The notes under the pieces were generated by a model. It worked only from the letters and a program-made list of their open reading frames with translations, was not told the DNA's origin and ran no database searches. Both the position numbers and the translations under genes were made by a program. From an uncultured Collinsella sp. (GTDB lineage: Bacteria; Actinomycetota; Coriobacteriia; Coriobacteriales; Coriobacteriaceae), in assembly GCA_902475785.1 (NCBI GenBank), contig CABSAN010000049.1, positions 1 through 16,356 on the forward strand: a stretch of DNA of 16,356 bases, written 5' to 3'. Position 1 is the stretch's first letter. Each line of letters opens with the position of its first letter. Below, piece after piece: positions 6,514 through 13,358 of the stretch.

Positions 6514-7773
6514 AAGAAAGGTAGGAGGCCATGACGAAAGGTCTGCACGTGCCTTCCGAGATCGGCAAGCTCAGGAAGGTCTGCCTGCACCGTCCCGGCG
6601 ACGAGCTCCTCAACCTGCCGCCCGACGAGCTCGAGCGACTCCTGTTCGACGACGTCCCGTTCCTGGAGGTCGCGCAGCAGGAGCACGACACCTTCGCCCA
6701 GATCCTGAGGGACCAGGGCGTGGAGGTCCTCTATCTCGAGAACCTCGTCGCCGAGGTGTTCGACCAGGTCCCCGGCGCCCGCGCCGAGTTCACCGACCAG
6801 TACATCGCCGAGGCCGGCATCCGCGGCCAGCACATGCCGCAGATCGTCCGCGAGAAGCTGGACTCCATCGAGGACAACCTCGAGTTCGTCAAGAAGACCA
6901 TGGCCGGCATGACCAAGTCCGAGATCGACATGCCCCTCACGGCGTCCACGACCCTCGACTCCCTGGTCAACTCCGAGTCCGAGTCCGACCTGATCATCGA
7001 CCCGATGCCCAACCTCTACTTCACCCGCGACCCGTTCGCGGTCATCGGCGAGGGCGTCAACCTCAACCGCATGTACTCGGTCACCCGCAACCGCGAGACC
7101 CTGTACGGCAAGTACATCTTCAAGTACCACCCCGACTACAAGGACGTCTCGCTGTACTTCCGCCGCGACTGCCAGTTCCACACCGAGGGCGGCGACGTGC
7201 TGAACATCAACGAGAAGACCCTCGCCGTCGGCATCTCCCAGCGCACCCAGGCCGCCGCGATCGACGTCATGGCCCAGAACATCTTCTGGAACTCCGACTC
7301 CAAGGTCGAGCGCATCCTGGCCTTCGACATCCCGGTCTCGCGCGCCTTCATGCACCTCGACACGGTCTTCACCCAGATCGACGTCGATAAGTTCACGATC
7401 CACCCCGCCATCATGGGCACCCTGCGCGTCTACGAGCTGACCGCCGGCAAGAACCCGGGCGACGTGAACATCCGCCTGATCGAGGACACCCTCGAGCACG
7501 TCCTGGAGGACGCCACCGGCGTCGACCAGGTCAAGCTGATCCCCTGCGGCGGCGGCGACCCGATCGCGGCCTCCCGCGAGCAGTGGAACGACGGCTCCAA
7601 CACCCTGTGCGTCGAGCCCGGCAAGATCTGCGTCTACGCCCGCAACACCGTCACCAACGACGTGCTGTACAAGGAGGGCCTGGACCTTCTCGTCGTGCCC
7701 TCCGCCGAGCTCTCCCGCGGCCGCGGCGGCCCGCGCTGCATGAGCATGCCCTTCTGGCGCGAGGACCTCTAAG
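6507..7773 (+). repeat. Direct repeat 2 of 2: identical arcA block
   Basis: This is the second member of the 1267-base pair (see 3418-4684). Same-orientation copies 3089 bp apart flank the aminotransferase gene, so homologous recombination between them would remove one arcA and the aminotransferase while leaving arcA-arcB-arcD intact. Confidence 0.93.
6531..7772 (+). CDS. arcA: Arginine deiminase, copy 2
   Basis: The protein is identical to copy 1 in all 413 residues, with the same catalytic set (Asp167, Glu219, His275, Asp277, Cys403). The ribosome site GGTAGGAGG and the near-complete preference for C or G in third positions are also the same. Unlike copy 1, this gene is followed 105 bases later by arcB and then arcD, so it looks like the first gene of the main deiminase operon. 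The intergenic stretch to arcB forms hairpins without a U-tract, which may uncouple arcA abundance from the downstream genes. Confidence 0.97.
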   Translation: MTKGLHVPSEIGKLRKVCLHRPGDELLNLPPDELERLLFDDVPFLEVAQQEHDTFAQILRDQGVEVLYLENLVAEVFDQVPGARAEFTDQYIAEAGIRGQHMPQIVREKLDSIEDNLEFVKKTMAGMTKSEIDMPLTASTTLDSLVNSESESDLIIDPMPNLYFTRDPFAVIGEGVNLNRMYSVTRNRETLYGKYIFKYHPDYKDVSLYFRRDCQFHTEGGDVLNINEKTLAVGISQRTQAAAIDVMAQNIFWNSDSKVERILAFDIPVSRAFMHLDTVFTQIDVDKFTIHPAIMGTLRVYELTAGKNPGDVNIRLIEDTLEHVLEDATGVDQVKLIPCGGGDPIAASREQWNDGSNTLCVEPGKICVYARNTVTNDVLYKEGLDLLVVPSAELSRGRGGPRCMSMPFWREDL

Positions 7774-7784
7774 TCTTTCCGTTT

Positions 7785-7832
7785 CCGGTGCGGTCCCCCT
7801 ACAACCGCACCGGCTTCGCCCGTTAAACGGGC
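7785..7832 (+). promoter_or_regulatory. Intercistronic hairpins between arcA copy 2 and arcB
   Basis: CCGGTGCGGT (7785-7794) pairs perfectly with 7804-7813 around a 9-base loop. A second palindrome, GCCCGTTAAACGGGC (7818-7832), follows directly. Neither is followed by a run of T, so they are more likely mRNA-stabilising or partial-termination elements than full terminators. Confidence 0.6.
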
Positions 7833-7877
7833 ACCACTAATACTTACGTAATTCATTTCTTCGAAAGGAATCAAACC

Positions 7878-8873
7878 ATGGGTGTTAACCTTTCCGGCCG
7901 TAGCTTCCTCAAGCTTCTCGACCTCACCACCGAGGAGATCGAGTACCTGCTCAAGCTCTCTAAGAACTTCAAGGATATGAAGCGCGCTGGCGTTCCGCAT
8001 CGCTATCTCGAGGGCAAGAACATCGTTCTGCTCTTCCAGAAGACCTCCACTCGTACCCGCTGCGCCTTCGAGGTCGGCGGCATGGACCTGGGCATGGGCG
8101 TGACCTATCTCGATCCGGGTTCGTCGCAGATGGGCAAGAAGGAGTCCATCGAGGACACCGCCCGCGTTCTCGGCCGCATGTATGACGGCATCGAGTTCCG
8201 TGGCTTTGCCCAGGATGACGTCGAGGAGCTCGCTGCTAAGTCCGGCGTGCCCGTGTGGAACGGCCTGACCACTGAGTGGCATCCCACCCAGATGCTCGCC
8301 GACATCCTGACCGTCCAGGAGAACTTCAACTACGACATCAAGGGCAAGACCCTCGTCTTCATGGGCGACTGCAAGAACAACGTTGCTCGCTCCCTCATGG
8401 TTGTCTGCTCCAAGCTCGGCATGAACTTCGTGGCCTGCGGCCCCGAGGAGTGCATGCCCGCCGACGACGTCATCGAGGCCTGCAAGCCCATCGCCGAGGC
8501 CAACGGCTGCACCATCAAGCTGACCACCGACGTCAAGGACGGCGTCACCGGTGCCGACGTTATCTACACCGACGTGTGGGTCTCCATGGGCGAGCCCGAC
8601 GAGGTCTGGGCCGAGCGCATCGCTCAGCTCACTCCGTATCGTGTTACCTCCGAGGTCATGGCTATGGCCAACCCGGGTGCCATCTTCCTGCACTGCCTGC
8701 CCAGCTTCCACGACACCAACACCACCATTGGCGCCGAGAAGTGCGAGCAGTTCGGCATCACCGAGCAGGAGGTCACCGACGAGGTCTTCGAGAGCCCCGC
8801 TTCCAAGGTCTTCGACGAGGCCGAGAACCGCATGCACACCATCAAGGCTGTCATGTACGCCACGCTCAAGTAA
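7878..8873 (+). CDS. arcB: Ornithine carbamoyltransferase, probably catabolic
   Basis: In the deiminase pathway it phosphorolyses citrulline to ornithine and carbamoyl phosphate; the reverse reaction serves arginine synthesis. The 331 residues show the carbamoyl-phosphate loop STRTR (57-61), HPTQ (135-138), the ornithine-binding DVWVSMGE (232-239) and HCLP (272-275). The ATG at 7878 follows AAAGGA at a good distance. The position between arcA and arcD supports the catabolic role, but sequence alone does not separate arcB from argF. Codon use is strongly C/G-ending but less extreme than in arcA. A 12-bp hairpin follows the stop. Confidence 0.95.
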   Translation: MGVNLSGRSFLKLLDLTTEEIEYLLKLSKNFKDMKRAGVPHRYLEGKNIVLLFQKTSTRTRCAFEVGGMDLGMGVTYLDPGSSQMGKKESIEDTARVLGRMYDGIEFRGFAQDDVEELAAKSGVPVWNGLTTEWHPTQMLADILTVQENFNYDIKGKTLVFMGDCKNNVARSLMVVCSKLGMNFVACGPEECMPADDVIEACKPIAEANGCTIKLTTDVKDGVTGADVIYTDVWVSMGEPDEVWAERIAQLTPYRVTSEVMAMANPGAIFLHCLPSFHDTNTTIGAEKCEQFGITEQEVTDEVFESPASKVFDEAENRMHTIKAVMYATLK

Positions 8874-8888
8874 GAGCATCTAGCATCT

Positions 8889-8920
8889 CGCTCGGGGTGT
8901 ATTGTTGAACACCCCGAGCG
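8889..8920 (+). promoter_or_regulatory. Intercistronic hairpin between arcB and arcD
   Basis: CGCTCGGGGTGT (8889-8900) pairs perfectly with 8909-8920 around an 8-base loop. GCTGTGTCTGG follows, which is not a U-tract. It may be a leaky terminator or a 3'-end stabiliser of the arcA-arcB message. Confidence 0.6.
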
Positions 8921-9020
8921 GCTGTGTCTGGTAAATATCTCGCGTCGGGCGGTGGGCACGGCACGGAAGATCCGCTTCGCACGAGAAAGTTAAATGATTT
9001 ATGAAGGGGGGATGAGAACT

Positions 9021-10499
9021 ATGACTGAGACCGCTAAGAAAAAGCGCGGTATGCCTTCATCGTTCACCATTCTTCTTGCTCTGCTGGCAATTGTCGCAGT
9101 GATTACCGTTATCGTCTCCGGCACGTCCGGCGGCGCGGTTACTGCCGCCCGTCTGAGCGATTTCTGCACCGCCCCGATTAAGGGCTTCGCTGACGCTCTG
9201 CCCGTCTGCCTCTTCGTTATGATCCTGGGCGGCTTCCTCGGCATGATGACCGAGACCGGCGCTCTGGACAACGGCATCGCCGTCCTGGTGCAGAAGCTTA
9301 AGGGCAACGAGATCATGCTCATTCCCGTGCTGATGCTCATCTTCTCCCTCGGTGGTACCACTTATGGTATGTGCGAGGAGACCGTTCCCTTCTACGCCCT
9401 GCTCGCCGCTACCATGATGGCCGCTGGCTTCGACCCGATGGTCGGCGCCGCTACCGTCCTGCTCGGCGCTGGCTGCGGCTGCCTGGGCTCCACGGTTAAC
9501 CCGTTCGCCGTCGGCGCTGCCGTCGACGCTCTGACCGGCGTTGGCATTGAGGTCAACCAGTCCATCATCATCGGCCTCGGTGCCGTCCTGTGGATTGTCA
9601 CTACCGCTATGTCCATCGTCTTCGTGATGAACTATGCCAAGAAGGTCAAGGCTGACAAGGGTTCTACCATCCTGTCGATGCAGGAGCTCAAGGACGCCGA
9701 AGAAGCTCACGGCAAGGCTGCTTCCGAGGTCCACAAGGAGGTCAAGCTCACCGGTCGTCAGAAGGGTGTTCTGATCGCCTTCGCCTTCACCTTCGTCGTC
9801 ATGATCGTCGGCTTCATCCCGCTGGCCGACCTCAACGAGGGCGTCGCCAACTTCTTCGACGCTGGCGCTGTCTACGACGCCGACGGTAACGCCGTCGTTC
9901 AGGGCTGGTCTGCCCTGATCACCGGCCTGCCCATTGGCCAGTGGTACTTCGACGAGGCTTCCACCTGGTTCTTCCTCATGGCCGTCCTGATCGGTATCAT
10001 CGGTGGCCTGTCCGAGAAGCAGATCGTTAACACCTTTATCACCGGCGCTGCCGACATGATGTCCGTTGTTCTCGTCATCGCCCTCGCCCGTGGTATCTCC
10101 GTCCTCATGGCTAACACCGGCCTCGATGTCTTCGTCCTCGACGCTGCCGCCAATGCTCTGGCTGGCCTGTCCGGCGTGATCTTCGCTCCCATGAGCTTCC
10201 TGGTCTACTTCGGCCTGTCCTTCCTGATCCCCTCGACCTCCGGTATGGCCACCGTCTCCATGCCCATCATGGGACCGTTGGCTGTTAAGCTCGGCTTCTC
10301 GCCTGAGGTCATGGTCATGATCTTCTCCGCCGCCATCGGTGTCGTGAACCTGTTCACCCCGACCTCCGGCGCCATCATGGGCGGTCTCGCCCTGGCCAAG
10401 ATCGAGTGGACGACCTGGCTCAAGTTTGCCCTTAAGCTCATCGTCGCGCTCTCTGTCGTCTGCGCCATCATCCTGACCGTCGCCTGCGTGTTGATCTAA
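9021..10499 (+). CDS. arcD: YfcC/ArcD-family arginine/ornithine antiporter
   Basis: A polytopic inner-membrane protein of 492 residues with about eleven or twelve hydrophobic segments; the first begins soon after the basic start (AKKKRGMPSSF). Repeated glycine-rich signatures such as SLGGTTYGMCEE, GAGCGCLGSTVNPF and IPSTSGMATVSMPIMG fit the YfcC/C4-dicarboxylate-carrier-like family that includes ArcD of many Gram-positives. Its likely job is exchanging external arginine for internal ornithine, which needs no net energy. The substrate is inferred from its place after arcA and arcB. The ATG at 9021 is preferred because AAGGGGGG lies 9 bases upstream; in-frame ATGs at 8994 and 9012 are alternatives but are poorly placed relative to a ribosome site. 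Confidence 0.9.
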   Translation: MTETAKKKRGMPSSFTILLALLAIVAVITVIVSGTSGGAVTAARLSDFCTAPIKGFADALPVCLFVMILGGFLGMMTETGALDNGIAVLVQKLKGNEIMLIPVLMLIFSLGGTTYGMCEETVPFYALLAATMMAAGFDPMVGAATVLLGAGCGCLGSTVNPFAVGAAVDALTGVGIEVNQSIIIGLGAVLWIVTTAMSIVFVMNYAKKVKADKGSTILSMQELKDAEEAHGKAASEVHKEVKLTGRQKGVLIAFAFTFVVMIVGFIPLADLNEGVANFFDAGAVYDADGNAVVQGWSALITGLPIGQWYFDEASTWFFLMAVLIGIIGGLSEKQIVNTFITGAADMMSVVLVIALARGISVLMANTGLDVFVLDAAANALAGLSGVIFAPMSFLVYFGLSFLIPSTSGMATVSMPIMGPLAVKLGFSPEVMVMIFSAAIGVVNLFTPTSGAIMGGLALAKIEWTTWLKFALKLIVALSVVCAIILTVACVLI

Positions 10500-10500
10500 G

Positions 10501-10640
10501 TACCCAACGGGTACCCCACGGAAACCTTGACGATCCTGTAGAGGATCACCTGGTCATCGTCTGTCCGGTGGGGTAAACCCACCGGTAGACTCCTACCTTT
10601 AGCCCCCTTCCGTTCCGTGCGCGGGAGGGGGCGCTCTTGT
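10501..10640 (+). ncRNA. Candidate structured RNA in the arcD 3' region
   Basis: TACCCCAC (10512-10519) can pair with GTGGGGTA (10568-10575), enclosing GACGAT/ATCGTC (10529-10534 with 10556-10561) or GATCC/GGATC. The right arm of the outer stem is also used by the competing hairpin CCGGTGGG/CCCACCGG (10565-10572 with 10578-10585). The two folds exclude each other. A strong terminator-like stem follows. This could be a regulatory 3' untranslated region or a small RNA; no known class is recognised. Confidence 0.3.
10602..10632 (+). terminator. Probable terminator of the arc operon
   Basis: GCCCCCTTCCG (10602-10612) pairs with CGGGAGGGGGC (10622-10632), with one wobble, around a 9-base loop; GCTCTTGTGTT follows. 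It is the strongest terminator-like stem after arcD, about 100 bases past the stop codon. Confidence 0.65.
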
Positions 10641-10681
10641 GTTCCGGCGTTTTACCAAACGCCGGAACCACTCGACGCTGC

Positions 10682-10779
10682 AAGCCCGCCAGAGCGGCAA
10701 TCTGACGTTCAATCGTCGGGCATGGCCAAAAGGCCTATGCCCTCCTCTTTCACGTCACCTTGCTCGCTCTGGCGGGCTT
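10682..10779. repeat. 98-bp nested imperfect palindrome
   Basis: The outer arms AAGCCCGCCAGAGCG (10682-10696) and 10765-10779 pair perfectly over 15 bp. Inside, GCAA/TTGC, TGACGT/ACGTCA (10703-10708 with 10752-10757) and a core GGGCATGGCC-AAAA-GGCC-T-ATGCCC (10718-10742) nest in register. This resembles a palindromic miniature element or a folded RNA. No transposase is nearby. Confidence 0.55.
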
Positions 10780-10927
10780 TCGCTGACTTTTGCCCCACCT
10801 GCGGCGCTGCCATTGTTGCTGCAGGGGGACAGCTTGCTCGCTCTGGTGCCTGTTCGCTGTCCGTTCTCTGCCCGCAACGTTTCTGCTGTTGGTGCAAAGG
10901 GGTCAGATTACTTTGCGCCAAAAGGGG

Positions 10928-10996
10928 AAGTTGCGGTGGAATAGTTCCTGTTTGGCCGTCTTGAGGGGTTAAACGGGAACTATTCCACCGCAACTT
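10928..10996. repeat. Long 26-bp inverted repeat
   Basis: A 21-bp perfect stem (10928-10948 with 10976-10996) extends to 26 bp (10953 with 10971) with one T-G wobble around a 17-base loop. The arms are not flanked by a T run, so it is not a standard terminator. It could be an intergenic palindromic element. Confidence 0.65.
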
Positions 10997-11058
10997 ATCG
11001 ATGGCGTGTTTGGTTGGTGCCCGTTGGCTGCTTGGGTGTTGGGAAGGGTCTGCTCCGT

Positions 11059-11064
11059 TATAAT
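11059..11064 (+). promoter_or_regulatory. -10 element of the DUF1846 gene
   Basis: A perfect TATAAT lies 40 bases before the start codon at 11104, just after the hairpin-rich region. No good -35 is visible; GTGTTG at 11036-11041 has the right 17-bp spacing but matches poorly. Confidence 0.5.
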
Positions 11065-11103
11065 CGCCTAGAACATTAATTGGAAACGGGACGGGAGCCA
11101 TAC

Positions 11104-12585
11104 ATGCGCCAGGGTTTCGACAACGCGAAGTATATCGAGCTGCAGGCTGCTCACATTAAGGAGCGCATCTCACAGTTTGGTGGCAAGCTCTATTTGGAGT
11201 TTGGCGGCAAGCTGTTCGATGACTATCATGCGAGCCGCGTGCTGCCGGGTTTTGAACCGGACAGCAAGTTCCGCATGCTCAAGAGCATCGCCGACGATGT
11301 CGAGGTTATCATCGCGATCAACGCGAACCACATCGAGAAAAACAAGGCTCGTGGTGACCTCGGCATTACCTATGACGAGGATGTGCTGCGCCTGGTTGAC
11401 CTGTTTCGCGGCAACGGCTTTGCTGTCGCGGCTGTGGTCATCACCCAGTACGCCGGCCAGCCCGCTGCCGATGTGTTCCGCAACCGTCTGAACGCGCTCG
11501 GTATTCCCGCCAAGCTGCACTATCCCATCGAGGGGTATCCGCACGATGTCGATCTGATCGTGTCCGACGATGGCTACGGCAAGAATGAGTTTGTCGAGAC
11601 CACCCGACCGCTCGTCGTGGTCACTGCCCCCGGTCCTGGCTCGGGCAAGCTTGCCACCTGCCTGTCTCAGCTCTATCACGAGCACAAGCATGGCACGGCC
11701 GCCGGCTATGCCAAGTTCGAGACCTTCCCTGTCTGGAATCTTCCTCTGACGCATCCGGTCAATATTGCCTACGAGGCCGCCACGGCTGACCTCGACGATG
11801 CCAATATCATCGATTCGTTCCACCTTGAGGCCTACAACAAGACCACGGTCAACTACAACCGCGACGTCGAGGCCTTCCCGGTAGTCCGTGCCCTGATGGA
11901 AAAGATCCTGGGCAAGAGCCCCTACCAGAGCCCTACGGACATGGGCGTCAATATGGTCGGCTTTGCCATCACCGATGACGATGCCTGCCGCGACGCTTCC
12001 AAGATGGAGATCGTCCGCCGCTACTTTACCGCGGTCGAAAATGTGCGCCGTACCGGCGTGGGCGATGAGCAAGTCGACCGTCTCAAGATTATTATGAAGA
12101 AAGCCGGCATCGATAAGAACTACTCACCGGCGCGCTCGGCAGCCCTCACCAGGGAGCAGCTGACGGGTGGTCCCGTGGGTGCCATGGTCATGCCCGATGG
12201 CTCCGTGGTGACCGGCAAGACTTCCACGCGCCTGGGCGCCGCGAGCTCGCTCATCATGAATGCACTTAAGCATGTCTCGGGCGTCGACCTTGAGCTCGAG
12301 GTCATTAGCGATGAAGCGATCGAGCCCATCAGCAAGCTCAAGACGCATTTCCTGGGCAGCAAAAACCCGCGCCTCCACACCGACGAGACGCTTATGGCGC
12401 TGTCGATCACCTCGGCCACGAGTGAGACGGCCGCTCGCGTCCTTTCGGGCCTGGAGCAGCTGCGCGGTTGCGATGCCTTCTTTAGCGTGATTATCTCGCC
12501 GACGGACGAGACGGTACTGCGCAAACTGGGTATCAACGTGTGCTGCGAGCCCAAGTTTGAGCGCCGCGGTTTCTTCCATCGCTAA
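11104..12585 (+). CDS. DUF1846 family protein
   Basis: A 493-residue cytoplasmic protein of the DUF1846 family (Pfam PF08903), widespread in Gram-positives. To my knowledge a family structure exists but no biochemical function is established. It starts MRQGFDNAKYIELQ and has FGGKLFDDYHASRVLPGF (33-50), an NTP-loop-like APGPGSGK (175-182) and SPTDMGVNMVGF (276-287), all characteristic of the family. The length is as expected. The ATG at 11104 follows ACGGGAG; an in-frame TTG at 11080 is a weaker choice. It has its own -10 and a strong terminator, so it forms a one-gene unit. The glycine-rich loop suggests nucleotide binding, but this is inference. Confidence 0.9.
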   Translation: MRQGFDNAKYIELQAAHIKERISQFGGKLYLEFGGKLFDDYHASRVLPGFEPDSKFRMLKSIADDVEVIIAINANHIEKNKARGDLGITYDEDVLRLVDLFRGNGFAVAAVVITQYAGQPAADVFRNRLNALGIPAKLHYPIEGYPHDVDLIVSDDGYGKNEFVETTRPLVVVTAPGPGSGKLATCLSQLYHEHKHGTAAGYAKFETFPVWNLPLTHPVNIAYEAATADLDDANIIDSFHLEAYNKTTVNYNRDVEAFPVVRALMEKILGKSPYQSPTDMGVNMVGFAITDDDACRDASKMEIVRRYFTAVENVRRTGVGDEQVDRLKIIMKKAGIDKNYSPARSAALTREQLTGGPVGAMVMPDGSVVTGKTSTRLGAASSLIMNALKHVSGVDLELEVISDEAIEPISKLKTHFLGSKNPRLHTDETLMALSITSATSETAARVLSGLEQLRGCDAFFSVIISPTDETVLRKLGINVCCEPKFERRGFFHR

Positions 12586-12619
12586 GTTTGAAGCACCGCG
12601 GTAATTGCATTGCATTTTG

Positions 12620-12652
12620 GCCGTATCGGGTTAGCGCCCGGTACGGCTTTTT
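12620..12652 (+). terminator. Rho-independent terminator of the DUF1846 gene
   Basis: GCCGTATCGGG (12620-12630) pairs with CCCGGTACGGC (12637-12647), with one wobble and a 6-base loop, followed by TTTTT. Confidence 0.9.
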
Positions 12653-12841
12653 GATCAATAAAGCGCCTATTTCGGCGAAAAATAGCTGTTTACCTGCCTA
12701 GAAACAATTTGAGCGGTATACAATAACCGTAACTGTTTCATCCTTAGCGGGATGCCGCATGATGGATATTACCTGCCATCGTGAGGTGTGTCGGTCGCGC
12801 ACGGCGCGTTAGATGCTCGTGCTCGGTTTGAGGAGGCTGCT

Positions 12842-13180
12842 ATGGCGGGCAAGGGTCGTGCGAGTGTCAACGATATGAAGCGTGTCGAGGTGCTGGTGTT
12901 GATGGAGATCGACCAGCAAACCGAAGACAATGGCGGGCCGTATGGTTTCTCGCGCAAAACGCTTGCCGAGCGCGTGGGGGTTTCGCCGTATCGTGCCCGC
13001 GCCGCAATCGATCGCTTGGATTCCGAAGGCATGATTGATGTCGTCTCGCGTTATAGCGACGACGGCGGTCAGCTTGCAAATGGCATTTGCCTCACCGAAC
13101 GTGGCGAGTGGTATCTTGAGGGCGTCCGTACCGGCATGCTCGTTCAAGAAATGCTTGAGGACGAGGTTGCTGATCGATAG
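12842..13180 (+). CDS. Small winged-helix DNA-binding protein
   Basis: A 112-residue protein with a helix-turn-helix centred on residues 36-58 (SRKTLAERVGVSPYRARAAI) followed by a helix ending in RLDSEGMI and a wing-like stretch, as in GntR- or MarR-type winged helices. A short C-terminal helix follows (WYLEGVRTGMLVQEML), which could mediate dimerisation. There is no effector domain. I do not recognise a named family. The ATG at 12842 is clear because AGGAGG lies 5 bases upstream; an in-frame GTG at 12788 has no usable ribosome site. It has a terminator on each side. A TATACAAT box lies at 12717-12724. Its target is unknown; self-regulation or control of pyrG are only possibilities. Confidence 0.8.
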   Translation: MAGKGRASVNDMKRVEVLVLMEIDQQTEDNGGPYGFSRKTLAERVGVSPYRARAAIDRLDSEGMIDVVSRYSDDGGQLANGICLTERGEWYLEGVRTGMLVQEMLEDEVADR

Positions 13181-13204
13181 CAGCATGTAACCCTTGCCAT
13201 AGCG

Positions 13205-13236
13205 ACGCCGCCTGGGAAACCGGGCGGCGTTTTGTT
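13205..13236 (+). terminator. Rho-independent terminator of the winged-helix gene
   Basis: ACGCCGCC (13205-13212) pairs with GGCGGCGT (13223-13230) around a 10-base loop, followed by TTTGTTT. Confidence 0.85.
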
Positions 13237-13271
13237 TCAAGATTGAGAAATGCAATCGCACGCGAGAAAAA

Positions 13272-13300
13272 TTGCGAACGGTCCGCGGCGCGAGTATTAC
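13272..13300 (+). promoter_or_regulatory. Possible pyrG promoter
   Basis: TTGCGA (13272-13277) and TATTAC (13295-13300) are separated by 17 bp, about 60 bases before the pyrG start. A GAACGG box (13276-13281) overlaps the -35, similar to the boxes near arcA, but a single 6-base match could be chance. Confidence 0.4.
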
Positions 13301-13358
13301 AATGAAGACCCGTAAGATGTGGATAAACAACTTCTACGGGAAGCGCAGGTAACTCAAT

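Larger units (their letters stand above)
5958..6530. other. Intergenic region before arcA copy 2
   Basis: No gene is visible. It holds the aminotransferase terminator, an inverted pair of GAACGG/AAACGG boxes (6127-6153), a short hairpin GCGGT-GTGA-ACCGC (6219-6232), an AT-rich stretch of about 200 bases, and the arcA copy 2 promoter and leader. From 6260 onward it aligns with the region before copy 1: TATGCAATT at 6260, AAGTTTAG at 6285, TTTTAGGA at 6303 and GCGTTTA at 6318. Confidence 0.7.
10500..11103. other. Noncoding, hairpin-rich region between arcD and the DUF1846 gene
   Basis: No credible gene fills these 604 bases; the short open frames lack ribosome sites and recognisable domains. 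At least seven inverted repeats are packed into the first 500 bases, several described separately. Others are GTTCCGGCGTTT (10641-10652) paired with 10657-10668, and GGTGCAAAG (10891-10899) paired with CTTTGCGCC (10911-10919). CTTGCTCGCTCTGG occurs twice (10759-10772 and 10833-10846). The last 60 bases hold the promoter of the next gene. Confidence 0.7.

Noticed and set aside
10617..11101. Short open frames on both strands between arcD and the DUF1846 gene
   Set aside because: They overlap each other and several hairpins, lack ribosome sites and show no domains.
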